Assembly (NCBI RefSeq): GCF_900497695.1
Contig: NZ_UIDD01000010.1
Coordinates: 248,001 to 312,000 of the forward strand
Direction: 5' to 3'
Source of the DNA: Pseudomonas wadenswilerensis
GTDB lineage: Bacteria; Pseudomonadota; Gammaproteobacteria; Pseudomonadales; Pseudomonadaceae
DNA: 64,000 nt
Every line of letters begins with the position of its first letter. Within the stretch, counting starts at the first letter, position 1. The position numbers and the translations under genes are program-made. The notes under the pieces were generated by a model. The model was not told where the DNA came from. It was given only the letters and a program-made list of their open reading frames with translations, and ran no database searches. Of this stretch, positions 41,139 through 49,977 are shown piece by piece.

Positions 41139-43367
41139 TCAAATACGCCGGGCGGCGTAACGCTTGAGCATGCTCGGTACGTCGAGGATCAGCGCAATGC
41201 GCCCGTCACCGGTGATGGTGGCGCCCGACATGCCCGGGGTGCCCTGGAGCATCTTGCCCAGCGGCTTGATGACCACTTCTTCCTGGCCTACCAGTTGATC
41301 GACGACGAAGCCGATCCGCTGGGTACCGACCGAAAGGATCACCACATGGCCTTCGCGCTGCTCTTCATGAGCGGCGGAGCTGACCAGCCAGCGCTTGAGG
41401 TAGAACAGCGGCAAGGCCTTGTCACGCACGATCACCACTTCCTGGCCGTCGACCACGTTGGTGCGCGACAGGTCGAGGTGGAAAATCTCGTTGACGTTGA
41501 CCAGCGGGAAGGCGAACGCCTGGTTGCCAAGCATGACCATCAGGGTCGGCATGATCGCCAGGGTCAGTGGCACCTTGATGACGATCTTCGAGCCCAGGCC
41601 CTTGGTCGAGTAGATGTTGATCGAGCCGTTGAGCTGGGAAATCTTGGTTTTCACCACATCCATGCCCACGCCACGCCCGGACACATCGGAAATCTCGGTC
41701 TTGGTCGAGAAGCCCGGGGCGAAGATCAGGTTGTAGCACTCGGTCTCGCTCAGGCGATCGGCCGCGTCCTTGTCCATCACTCCGCGCTTGACCGCGATGG
41801 CGCGCAACACGTCGGCGTCCATGCCCTTGCCGTCATCGGAGATCGACAGCAGGATATGGTCGCCTTCCTGTTCGGCCGAGAGCACCACCTTGCCGCCACG
41901 GGACTTGCCCGAGGCCTCGCGCTCTTCCGGGGTCTCGACACCATGGTCGACGGCGTTGCGCACCAAGTGCACCAGCGGGTCGGCCAGGGCTTCGACCAGG
42001 TTCTTGTCGAGGTCGGTCTCTTCACCGACCAGCTCCAGGTTGATTTCTTTCTTCAGCTGCCGGGCCAGGTCGCGAACCAGGCGCGGGAAGCGCCCGAAGA
42101 CCTTCTTGATCGGCTGCATGCGGGTTTTCATCACCGCGGTCTGCAGGTCGGCCGTCACCACGTCGAGGTTCGACACAGCCTTGGACATGGCCTCATCGCC
42201 ACTGTTCAGGCCCAGGCGCACCAGGCGGTTACGTACCAGCACCAGCTCGCCGACCATGTTCATGATCTCGTCGAGACGTGCGGTATCGACCCGTACGGTG
42301 GTCTCGGTTTCGCTGGCCGGGTGCTTCTCGGCAGCCGGTGCGGCCTGGCGCGCAGGCGCCGCTGCCGCAGCCTTTGCCGCCGGGGCGGGCGCGACGGCAG
42401 GAGCAGCGGCCTTGGCGGCAGGTGCCGGCGCAGGCTTGACCGCAGCTTTGGCTGGCGCGGCGGTGGCGGCAGGCGCTGCAGTGACAACGGCATCCGGGAC
42501 GAACTTGCCCTTGCCGTGCAGCTCGTCGAGCAGCGCTTCGAACTCGTGCTCGGAGATATGATCGCCGCCTGCCGCAGGCGCAACGGCCTCGGCAGGTGCA
42601 CTCGCGGCGCCCGGCAGTGCATCGACGGCAAAGTTACCCTTGCCGTGCAACTGATCGAGCAGTGCTTCGAACTCATCGTCGGTGATGTCACCACTGACGT
42701 CACCGCCTGCGGCGGCTGCAACGGGCGCTTCAGCTGCGGCACCGAGGCTGTCGGCGGCGAACTGGCCCTTGCCGTGCAACTGGTCGAGCAGCGACTCGAA
42801 CTCGGCGTCGGTGATTTCGTCACTGGCCGGCTCGGTCACCTGGGCCTCGGCTTCGGCCTTGACCGCATTGAGCGAATCGAGCAGCTGTTCGAATTCGGTA
42901 TCGGTGATATCCGCTTCGGCCTCGGCCGCTGGCGTTTCAACCACCTCCGGTTCAGGTGCAGCAACCTCGTCTTCCCCGGCAGGCTCGGCCAGGCGCGACA
43001 GCGCCGCCAGCAGCTCAGGGGTGGCCGGGGTGATATCGGTGCGCTCGCGCACCTGGCCGAACATGCTGTTGACCGTGTCCAGGGCTTCCAGGACCACGTC
43101 CATCAGTTCGGCATCAACGCGCCGGGCACCCTTGCGCAGGATGTCGAACACGTTTTCGGCGATATGGCAGCACTCCACCAGCTCGTTGAGCTGGAGGAAG
43201 CCGGCGCCCCCTTTTACAGTGTGAAAACCGCGAAAAATTGCATTGAGCAAATCGGCATCATCCGGACGGCTTTCCAGCTCGACCAGTTGCTCGGACAGTT
43301 GCTCAAGAATTTCGCCGGCTTCTACCAGGAAATCCTGAAGGATTTCTTCATCGGCGCCGAAGCTCAT
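41139..43367 (-). CDS. cheA: Chemotaxis histidine kinase CheA
   Basis: A 742-residue kinase. The Hpt domain has H49 (FRGFHTVKGGAG). Residues about 130-370 are an alanine/proline-rich linker holding four copies of an acidic motif: ITDTEFEQLLDSL (154), ITDAEFESLLDQL (185), ITDDEFEALLDQL (228) and ISEHEFEALLDEL (271), three of them followed by HGKG. The catalytic part follows (LVHLVRNAVDHGVE, SISDDGKGMDAD, GRGVGMDVVK) and a CheW-like end. The repeats probably dock ParP or a similar partner, as the LID region of Vibrio CheA does; that is inference. Confidence 0.95.
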   Translation of the reverse strand: MSFGADEEILQDFLVEAGEILEQLSEQLVELESRPDDADLLNAIFRGFHTVKGGAGFLQLNELVECCHIAENVFDILRKGARRVDAELMDVVLEALDTVNSMFGQVRERTDITPATPELLAALSRLAEPAGEDEVAAPEPEVVETPAAEAEADITDTEFEQLLDSLNAVKAEAEAQVTEPASDEITDAEFESLLDQLHGKGQFAADSLGAAAEAPVAAAAGGDVSGDITDDEFEALLDQLHGKGNFAVDALPGAASAPAEAVAPAAGGDHISEHEFEALLDELHGKGKFVPDAVVTAAPAATAAPAKAAVKPAPAPAAKAAAPAVAPAPAAKAAAAAPARQAAPAAEKHPASETETTVRVDTARLDEIMNMVGELVLVRNRLVRLGLNSGDEAMSKAVSNLDVVTADLQTAVMKTRMQPIKKVFGRFPRLVRDLARQLKKEINLELVGEETDLDKNLVEALADPLVHLVRNAVDHGVETPEEREASGKSRGGKVVLSAEQEGDHILLSISDDGKGMDADVLRAIAVKRGVMDKDAADRLSETECYNLIFAPGFSTKTEISDVSGRGVGMDVVKTKISQLNGSINIYSTKGLGSKIVIKVPLTLAIMPTLMVMLGNQAFAFPLVNVNEIFHLDLSRTNVVDGQEVVIVRDKALPLFYLKRWLVSSAAHEEQREGHVVILSVGTQRIGFVVDQLVGQEEVVIKPLGKMLQGTPGMSGATITGDGRIALILDVPSMLKRYAARRI

Positions 43368-43379
43368 TAAACGTGCTCC

Positions 43380-44168
43380 CTAAAAACCCAGACTGGACAG
43401 CAGATCGTCGACATCGTCCTGACCGGACACGACGTCTTCACGCTTATCGGCATGAATCTGCGGACCTTCACCCCGAGTCGGATGTTTTTCTTGATCTTTT
43501 TCAGCGCGCAGCTGCTGGTGGTCATGTTCGATACCGGCAAAGCGGTCGACCTGGCTTGCCATCAGCACGAGCTTGAGCAGATTGCTTTCTACTTCGGTAA
43601 CCAGCGTCGTGACGCGCTTGATCACCTGGCCGGTCAGGTCTTGGTAGTCCTGAGCCAGAAGGATGTCATTGAGGTGCCCGGCGACCTTGCGGCTGCCCTC
43701 CTCGCTGCGTGTCAGGAAACTGTCGACACGCTTGGCCAGCTCACGGAATTCCGGTGCCGCCACTTCGCGGCGCATGAAACGCTGCCAGTCGACGCTCAAC
43801 GCCTTGGCCTCGTCGCTCAATTCATTGAGTACCGGCGTGCTGGCTTCGACCAGGTCCATGGTGCGGTTGGCCGCGCCCTCGGTCAGCTTGACCACGTAGG
43901 ACAGGCGTTCGGTGGCATCGGTAATCTGCGACACTTCCTCGGCCTGCGGCATGTGCGGGTCGATCTGGAAGCTGACGATCGCGCTGTGCAACTCGCGGGT
44001 GAGTTTGCCGACTTCCTGGTACAGGCCTAGGTCACGGGTCTGGTTCAGCTGATGGATCAGTTGCACCGCATCGCCGAACTTGCCTCGTTCCAGGCTGTCG
44101 ACCAGTTCCTTGGCGTGTTTCTTGAGTGTCGACTCAAACTCGCCCAAGGATGATTGTGTTTGCTCCAT
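43380..44168 (-). CDS. cheZ: Chemotaxis phosphatase CheZ
   Basis: A 262-residue mostly helical protein. The active-site region LNDILLAQDYQDLTGQVIKRV contains the catalytic glutamine, and the C-terminal helix SGQDDVDDLLSSLGF binds CheY. It dephosphorylates CheY-P. The length is usual for Pseudomonas CheZ. It lies between cheY (19 bp upstream) and cheA (12 bp downstream). Confidence 0.94.
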   Translation of the reverse strand: MEQTQSSLGEFESTLKKHAKELVDSLERGKFGDAVQLIHQLNQTRDLGLYQEVGKLTRELHSAIVSFQIDPHMPQAEEVSQITDATERLSYVVKLTEGAANRTMDLVEASTPVLNELSDEAKALSVDWQRFMRREVAAPEFRELAKRVDSFLTRSEEGSRKVAGHLNDILLAQDYQDLTGQVIKRVTTLVTEVESNLLKLVLMASQVDRFAGIEHDHQQLRAEKDQEKHPTRGEGPQIHADKREDVVSGQDDVDDLLSSLGF

Positions 44169-44187
44169 AGCGCCCCCGTGGCGTACC

Positions 44188-44562
44188 TCAGCTATTGACG
44201 CGCTCGAAGATCTTTTCGATCTTTTCTTTCAGCACCTGGGCGGTAAATGGCTTGACCACGTAGCCGTTGACCCCGGCCTGGGCGGCTTCGATGATCTGCT
44301 CGCGCTTGGCTTCGGCAGTCACCATCAGCACCGGCAGGTGTTTCAGGCGCTCGTCGGCACGCACTTTGCGCAGCAGGTCGATACCGGACATGCCGGGCAT
44401 GTTCCAGTCGGTCACCAAAAAGTCGAAATGACCGCTTTCAAGCATTGGCAGCGCGGTGTTGCCGTCGTCGGCTTCCTGGGTGTTGGTAAAGCCCAGATCA
44501 CGCAACAGGTTCTTGATGATCCGCCGCATCGTCGAAAAGTCGTCCACGATGAGGATTTTCAT
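44188..44562 (-). CDS. cheY: Chemotaxis response regulator CheY
   Basis: A 124-residue single receiver domain: MKILIVDDFSTMRRIIKNLL, phospho-acceptor D52 in FLVTDWNMPGM, T in LMVTAEAKRE and K in YVVKPFTAQVL. Phosphorylated CheY binds the FliM/FliN switch. The usual start is the ATG at 44562, but the best ribosome site (GGAGG) lies 5 bp before an in-frame TTG at 44574, which would add MNKD; so the true start is uncertain. First gene of the che set after fliA. Confidence 0.94.
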   Translation of the reverse strand: MKILIVDDFSTMRRIIKNLLRDLGFTNTQEADDGNTALPMLESGHFDFLVTDWNMPGMSGIDLLRKVRADERLKHLPVLMVTAEAKREQIIEAAQAGVNGYVVKPFTAQVLKEKIEKIFERVNS

Positions 44563-44665
44563 GTCTTTGTTCAATTAGACCTCCAAGCAGTCTTTAACGC
44601 GTTCAGCGCGGAACGCGCATTCAATCAATTCGGCATTACATTTCACGACTGCATCGAACCGGTGT

Positions 44666-45406
44666 TCAACGCGCCCGCCATTCCCCCAGGCGACCACGCA
44701 AACGTGCCGCGCACTGGCTGTGCAACTGGCTGACACGCGACTCACTCACCCCCAGGACCTCACCGATCTCCTTGAGGTTGAGTTCTTCGTCGTAGTACAG
44801 CGCCAGGACCAGACGCTCGCGTTCCGGCAGGTTGGCGATGGCATCGGCCAAGGCTGCCTGAAAACGCTCGTCTTCCAGATCGCGCGAAGGCTCGAGCTGG
44901 GCACTGGCACCGTCCTCGTGCAGCCCTTCATGTTCGCCGTCCTGCAGCAGGTCGTCGAAACTGAACAGGCGGCTGCCCAGGGTGTCATTCAAAATCCCGT
45001 AATAATCATCGAGACTCAATTGAAGTTCGGCAGCAACCTCGTGATCTTTAGCGTCACGGCCGGTTTTTGCTTCAATTGCTCGAATCGCGTCACTGACCAT
45101 GCGGGTATTGCGGTGTACCGAACGCGGCGCCCAGTCGCCCTTGCGCACTTCATCGAGCATGGCGCCGCGGATGCGGATACCGGCATAGGTCTCGAAGCTT
45201 GCACCCTTGCTCGCGTCGTACTTGTTGGAGACTTCGAGCAGGCCGATCATTCCGGCCTGGATCAGGTCCTCCACCTGCACACTGGCCGGCAAACGCGCCA
45301 GCAAGTGGTAGGCGATGCGCTTGACCAGCGGCGCGTAACGCTCGATCAACTCGTACTGGGCATCACGCGAGGCCTTGCTGTACATCCGATAACCGCTGGC
45401 GTTCAT
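44666..45406 (-). CDS. fliA: RNA polymerase sigma factor FliA (sigma-28)
   Basis: A 246-residue sigma factor. Region 2 is YAPLVKRIAYHLLARLPASVQ, VEDLIQAGMIGLLEV and YDASKGASFETYAGIRIRGAM; region 4 is NLPERERLVLALYYDEELNLKE and GVSESRVSQLHSQ. It directs transcription of late flagellar and chemotaxis genes. MNASGYRMYSKASRDAQ fixes the start, overlapping fleN by 4 bp. Confidence 0.95.
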   Translation of the reverse strand: MNASGYRMYSKASRDAQYELIERYAPLVKRIAYHLLARLPASVQVEDLIQAGMIGLLEVSNKYDASKGASFETYAGIRIRGAMLDEVRKGDWAPRSVHRNTRMVSDAIRAIEAKTGRDAKDHEVAAELQLSLDDYYGILNDTLGSRLFSFDDLLQDGEHEGLHEDGASAQLEPSRDLEDERFQAALADAIANLPERERLVLALYYDEELNLKEIGEVLGVSESRVSQLHSQCAARLRGRLGEWRAR

Positions 45407-46236
45407 AGCACCGGACCCGCGCTCGTCGGTTGCACCAGGCGCTCGACAAAAAACTCCAGGTGACCCCGTGGGTTGGCAGGCAGCGGCCAGGTATCGACCT
45501 TCTGGGCAATGGCCTTGAATGCCAGCGCGCACTTGGAACGCGGAAAGGCTTCATAGACCGCTCGCTGCTTCTGCACCGCCTTGCGCACACATTCGTCGTA
45601 AGGCACCGCACCGACGTATTGTAAGGCGACATCGAGGAAGCGATCAGTGACCTTGGTCAACTTGGCGAACAAGTTGCGCCCTTCCTGAGGGCTCTGGGCC
45701 ATGTTCGCCAGGACGCGGAAGCGGTTCATGCCGTAATCGCGGTTGAGCAACTTGATCAGCGCGTAGGCGTCGGTGATCGAGGTGGGCTCGTCGCACACCA
45801 CCAGCAGCACTTCCTGGGCGGCGCGGACAAAACTGACTACCGAGTCACCGATACCCGCAGCGGTGTCGATCACCAGCACATCGAGGTTGTCGCCGATCTC
45901 GCTGAAAGCCTGGATCAGGCCGGCGTGCTGGGCTGGAGCCAGGTGCACCATGCTTTGCGTGCCCGAGGCCGCCGGCACGATGCGCACACCACCGGGGCCT
46001 TGCAGCAGCACATCGCGCAGCTCGCAACGGCCCTCGATGACGTCGGCCAGGGTGCGCTTGGGCGTCAGGCCCAGCAGCACGTCAACGTTGGCCAGGCCCA
46101 GATCGGCGTCCAGCAGCATGACCCGACGGCCAAGCTCAGCCAGCGCCAATGACAGGTTCACTGACACGTTAGTCTTGCCAACGCCACCTTTGCCGCCGGT
46201 CACGGCGATCACCTGTACGGGATGCATGCTACCCAT
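45403..46236 (-). CDS. fleN: Flagellar number regulator FleN (FlhG)
   Basis: A 277-residue MinD-like ATPase. MHPVQVIAVTGGKGGVGKTNV carries the deviant Walker A, and MLLDADLGLANVDVLLGL and LVIDTAAGIGDSVVSF follow. In Pseudomonas FleN restrains the activator FleQ and limits flagella to one or few at the pole. It lies between flhF and fliA, as in the rest of the genus. It begins 120 bp downstream of the flhF stop. Confidence 0.95.
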   Translation of the reverse strand: MGSMHPVQVIAVTGGKGGVGKTNVSVNLSLALAELGRRVMLLDADLGLANVDVLLGLTPKRTLADVIEGRCELRDVLLQGPGGVRIVPAASGTQSMVHLAPAQHAGLIQAFSEIGDNLDVLVIDTAAGIGDSVVSFVRAAQEVLLVVCDEPTSITDAYALIKLLNRDYGMNRFRVLANMAQSPQEGRNLFAKLTKVTDRFLDVALQYVGAVPYDECVRKAVQKQRAVYEAFPRSKCALAFKAIAQKVDTWPLPANPRGHLEFFVERLVQPTSAGPVL

Positions 46237-46356
46237 GTTTGTTCTTTACCTTGTCTTACTTAGACCGAGGCCACATGACTGGGCTGCGCTTTCAACACCT
46301 GAAAAATGCCTGGCAGACCATTGATGTAGGTACTTTGCAACGTATTCAAGTTCACC

Positions 46357-47667
46357 TCAGCCCACGCGTTTGCCGGAGCTGTGGTAGAGATCAGCGAACA
46401 TGTCGGCCATGGCCTCTTCGCTGGGCTCGTCCTGCACCTGCACGCTCACTGCGCGGCTGACCAACTGGTGCCGGCGCGGCAGATGCAGGTCGTCAGGAAT
46501 GCGCGGGCCATCGGTAAGATAGGCCACCGGCAGTTCGTGACTGATTGCCAGGCTCAACACCTCGCCGAGGCTGGCGGTTTCATCTAGCTTGGTCAGGATG
46601 CAACCGGCCAGACCACAACGTTTGTAGCTGTGATAGGCGGCGGTGAGCACCTGCTTCTGGCTGGTGGTTGCCAGCACCAGGTAATTCTTGGCCTGAATCC
46701 CGCGCCCGGCAAGGGTTTCCAGTTGCATGCGCAGCGCCGGGTCGCTGGCCTGCAGGCCGGCGGTATCGATCAGCACCACGCGCTTGCGCAGCAGCGGGTC
46801 GAGGGCCTGGGCCAACGACTGGCCCGGGTCAACGTGAGTAACCGACACGTTGAGGATCCGCCCCAGGGTCTTGAGCTGCTCCTGGGCGCCGATACGGAAG
46901 CTGTCCATGCTCACCAGGGCCAGGTTCTGTGCGCCGTACTTGAGCACGTAGCGCGCGGCGAGCTTGGCCAGGGTGGTGGTCTTGCCCATGCCTGCCGGAC
47001 CGACCATGGCAATGACACCGCCTTCTTCAATCGGTTCGATTTCCGGCACCTGAATCATGCGCGCAAGATGCGCCAGGAGCATGCGCCAGGCATGGCGTGG
47101 CTCTTCGATCTCGGTGGTCAGGTCAAGCAGCTCGCGGGCAATCGGACCGGACAGGCCGATGCGCTGCAGGCGGCGCCAGAGGTTGGCCTGCTGCGGCTTG
47201 TTGCCCTGCAGCTGGCTCCAGGCCAGCGAGCCGAGCTGGACTTCGAGCAGCTCACGCAGCCCCGACAGTTCCGAGCGCATCGAGTCGAACAGGCGCGGAT
47301 CAATGGGTGCGGAGGCCGGCGCAGCAGTCGTCACCGGCGCTTCGACCTGCGGATCGACCAGCGGCTCGGAGGCAGTCAGCGGCAGGCCGGCAAACAGCTG
47401 GCGGTTGGCGTCTTCGCTGTCGCTGCGGCTGCTCAGTTCGGCCTGCGCGGTGACGATGCGCGACTGGGTCTTGCGCAGCTCGTCTTCGAGCTCGACATTC
47501 GGCACCCGCGGCGCCAGGGCGGACAGCTTGTAGTCCAGCGCAGCCGTCAGCTCGACACCACCAGCAATCCGGCGATTACCGATGATGGCGGCCTCGGCCC
47601 CCAGCTCATCGCGAACCAGCTTCATGGCCTGACGCATATCGGCGGCGAAAAAACGCTTAACTTGCAT
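46357..47667 (-). CDS. flhF: Flagellar GTPase FlhF
   Basis: A 436-residue SRP-type GTPase. It has a basic N-terminal domain (MQVKRFFAADMRQAMKLVRD), a variable linker, and an NG domain with G1 loop MVGPAGMGKTTTLAKLAARY (223-231 for the P-loop), VSMDSFRIGAQEQLKTLG, VVLIDTAGLQ and ILTKLDETASLG. It marks the pole where the flagellum is built. It lies 11 bp after flhA. Confidence 0.95.
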   Translation of the reverse strand: MQVKRFFAADMRQAMKLVRDELGAEAAIIGNRRIAGGVELTAALDYKLSALAPRVPNVELEDELRKTQSRIVTAQAELSSRSDSEDANRQLFAGLPLTASEPLVDPQVEAPVTTAAPASAPIDPRLFDSMRSELSGLRELLEVQLGSLAWSQLQGNKPQQANLWRRLQRIGLSGPIARELLDLTTEIEEPRHAWRMLLAHLARMIQVPEIEPIEEGGVIAMVGPAGMGKTTTLAKLAARYVLKYGAQNLALVSMDSFRIGAQEQLKTLGRILNVSVTHVDPGQSLAQALDPLLRKRVVLIDTAGLQASDPALRMQLETLAGRGIQAKNYLVLATTSQKQVLTAAYHSYKRCGLAGCILTKLDETASLGEVLSLAISHELPVAYLTDGPRIPDDLHLPRRHQLVSRAVSVQVQDEPSEEAMADMFADLYHSSGKRVG

Positions 47668-47678
47668 AACCCACTACC

Positions 47679-49808
47679 TCAGCCGTTCGGGCCCACTGTG
47701 GCGACGATGGTAACTTGCTTGTTGTCAGGTATTTCCTGATACGCCAAAACATGCAAATTCGGTACAGCCAGGCGACCGAAGCGCGACAGCATGGCTCGTA
47801 CCGGTCCTGCGACCAGGAGGATCGCCGGCTGCCCTTGCATCTCCTGACGCTGGGCGGCTTCGATCAACGAACGCTGAAGCTTTTCGGCCATGCTCGGCTC
47901 AAGAAGAACACCGTCTTCCTGGCCTTGCCCAGCCCTTTGCAAACTATTGAGCAAAATCTGTTCCAATCTTGGCTCAAGGGTGATCACAGGCAGCTCGGAC
48001 TCAACGCCGACAATGCTTTGCACGATGGCGCGACACAATCCGACGCGCACCACCGCCACCAGCGCGGCGGTATCTTGACTCTTGGCCGGGTTGTTGGCGA
48101 TAGCCTCGGCAATGCTGCGAATATCACGCACCGGAACCTGTTCGGCGAGCAACGCCTGCAGGACCTTGAGCAGCCCCGACAAGGAAATGACGCCCGGCAC
48201 CAGCTCCTCGGCAAGCTTGGGCGAGGCCTTGGCCAGCACCTGCAACAGTTGCTGCACTTCTTCGTGGCCGATCAGCTCGTGGCAATGCTTGTGCAGGATC
48301 TGGTTGAGGTGGGTCGCAACCACGGTACTGGCATCCACCACGGTGTAGCCCAGCGATTGTGCCTGGCTGCGCTGGTTGACGTCGACCCACACCGCCTCCA
48401 GGCCAAAGGCCGGGTCGCGGGCGGCAATGCCGCTGAGGGTACCGAACACCTGCCCAGGGTTGATCGCCAGCTCCCGGTCCGGGTAGATCTCCGCCTCAGC
48501 CAGGATCACCCCCATCAGGGTCAGGCGGTAGGCACTAGGCGCCAGGTCGAGGTTGTCGCGAATGTGCACCGTAGGCATGAGAAAGCCCAGATCCTGGGAC
48601 AGCTTCTTGCGCACGCCCTTGATCCGCGCCAGCAACTGGCCGCCCTGGTTGCGATCCACCAGCGGAATCAGCCGGTAACCGACCTCAAGGCCGATCATGT
48701 CGATCGGGGTGACGTCATCCCAGCCCAGCTCCTTGGTTTCCATGGCGCGCTGCGGCGATGGCAGCAGGTCCTGCTGGCGCTGCACCTCTTCCAGGGCCTT
48801 GAGCTTGACCTGGTTCTGCTTGCGCCACACCAGATAAGCACCACCAGCGGCCAGCAGGCCGAGACTCAGGAAGGCAATGTGCGGCATCCCCGGCACCAGG
48901 CCCATGACGATCATCAGGCCCGCGGAGACCGCCAGGGCCTTGGGCGAGTCGAACATCTGCCGGTTGATCTGTTTGCCCATGTCCTCGGAGCCCGAGGCGC
49001 GGGTGACCATGATCGCGGCCGCCGTGGACAGCAACAACGATGGCAGCTGCGCCACCAAACCGTCACCGATGGTCAACAGGGCGTAGACCTTGCCGGCATC
49101 GGCAAAGGTCATGTTGTGCTGGAACATGCCGACGGCCATGCCGCCGATCAGGTTGATGAACAGGATCAGCAGGCCGGCGATGGCGTCACCGCGAACAAAC
49201 TTGCTGGCACCGTCCATCGAACCGTAGAACTCGGCCTCCCCCGCCACTTCGGCACGGCGTGCCTTGGCCTGGGCCTGGTCGATCAGGCCGGCGTTGAGGT
49301 CGGCGTCAATGGCCATCTGCTTGCCGGGCATGGCGTCGAGGGTGAAGCGCGCGCTCACCTCGGAAATACGCCCGGCGCCCTTGGTCACCACCACGAAGTT
49401 GATGATCATCAGGATCGCGAAGACCACGATACCGACCACGTAGTTACCGCCGATCACCACCTCGCCGAAGGCCTGGATCACCTTACCGGCGGCCTCGTGG
49501 CCATCGTGACCGTGGAGCATCACCACCCGCGTGGAGGCGACGTTGAGCGCCAGGCGCAATAGCGTCGCCACCAGCAGGATGGTCGGAAACGCGGCGAAAT
49601 CCAGCGGGCGCAGGGCGTAGACGCAGACCAGCAGGACCACGATCGACAAGGCGATGTTGAAGGTGAAAAACACGTCGAGCAAAAACGGCGGGATCGGCAA
49701 CATCATCATTGCCAGCATCACCAGCAGCAACAGCGGCACACCCAGGTTACCCCGGCCTAGACCGACCAGGTTGCTACGGGCACTGTTGATTAACTGAGAG
49801 CGATCCAC
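47679..49808 (-). CDS. flhA: Flagellar export gate protein FlhA
   Basis: A 709-residue protein. The N-terminal half has eight membrane helices and the conserved FHIPEP signature region VVVTKGAGRISEVSARFTLD then AMPGKQMAIDADLNAG. The C-terminal half is the cytoplasmic ring domain (GVRKKLSQDLGFLMP, VVATHLNQILHKHCHELIG). It forms the nonameric export gate. A sigma-54-type promoter lies about 60 bp upstream. Confidence 0.96.
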   Translation of the reverse strand: MDRSQLINSARSNLVGLGRGNLGVPLLLLVMLAMMMLPIPPFLLDVFFTFNIALSIVVLLVCVYALRPLDFAAFPTILLVATLLRLALNVASTRVVMLHGHDGHEAAGKVIQAFGEVVIGGNYVVGIVVFAILMIINFVVVTKGAGRISEVSARFTLDAMPGKQMAIDADLNAGLIDQAQAKARRAEVAGEAEFYGSMDGASKFVRGDAIAGLLILFINLIGGMAVGMFQHNMTFADAGKVYALLTIGDGLVAQLPSLLLSTAAAIMVTRASGSEDMGKQINRQMFDSPKALAVSAGLMIVMGLVPGMPHIAFLSLGLLAAGGAYLVWRKQNQVKLKALEEVQRQQDLLPSPQRAMETKELGWDDVTPIDMIGLEVGYRLIPLVDRNQGGQLLARIKGVRKKLSQDLGFLMPTVHIRDNLDLAPSAYRLTLMGVILAEAEIYPDRELAINPGQVFGTLSGIAARDPAFGLEAVWVDVNQRSQAQSLGYTVVDASTVVATHLNQILHKHCHELIGHEEVQQLLQVLAKASPKLAEELVPGVISLSGLLKVLQALLAEQVPVRDIRSIAEAIANNPAKSQDTAALVAVVRVGLCRAIVQSIVGVESELPVITLEPRLEQILLNSLQRAGQGQEDGVLLEPSMAEKLQRSLIEAAQRQEMQGQPAILLVAGPVRAMLSRFGRLAVPNLHVLAYQEIPDNKQVTIVATVGPNG

Positions 49809-49868
49809 CGGTATTCCTCGTTAGCTCAAGCAAAACTTTGACGCCTTTGAGGCGCGCAGCGCTGCCTT

Positions 49869-49884
49869 TGCAAGAAGCTTTCCA
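49869..49884 (-). promoter_or_regulatory. Sigma-54-type promoter upstream of flhA
   Basis: On the minus strand TGGAAAGCTTCTTGCA has GG and GC separated by 10 bases and the TTGCA -12 element of the RpoN consensus. It is 60 bp before the flhA start. Its -24 element (TGGAAAG) deviates from TGGCACG. In Pseudomonas the flhA-flhF-fleN-fliA group is FleQ/RpoN dependent, which supports the call. Confidence 0.7.
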
Positions 49885-49931
49885 ACTTTGTTGAACGAGG
49901 TGGTTTGAGTGACTCGGGGCTGCTGCGCAGC

Positions 49932-49957
49932 CATCGCCGGCAAGGCCAGCTCCCACA
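49932..49957. repeat. REP half-site in the flhB-flhA gap
   Basis: CATCGCCGGCAAGGCCAGCT followed by CCCACA, one copy of the REP core, in the 169-bp gap between flhB and flhA. An identical core sequence occurs at 55475-55500. Confidence 0.75.
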
Positions 49958-49977
49958 ATGAACCTGCGTAGACTTGG

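Noticed and set aside
41295..43370. 691-codon open frame on the plus strand opposite cheA
   Set aside because: Antisense shadow of CheA, composed mainly of H, D, G and R runs that mirror the repeats of the real gene.
46290..46310. GG-N10-GC spacing on the minus strand upstream of fleN
   Set aside because: Only the spacing fits; the -12 element lacks TTGC, so it is not a credible sigma-54 promoter.
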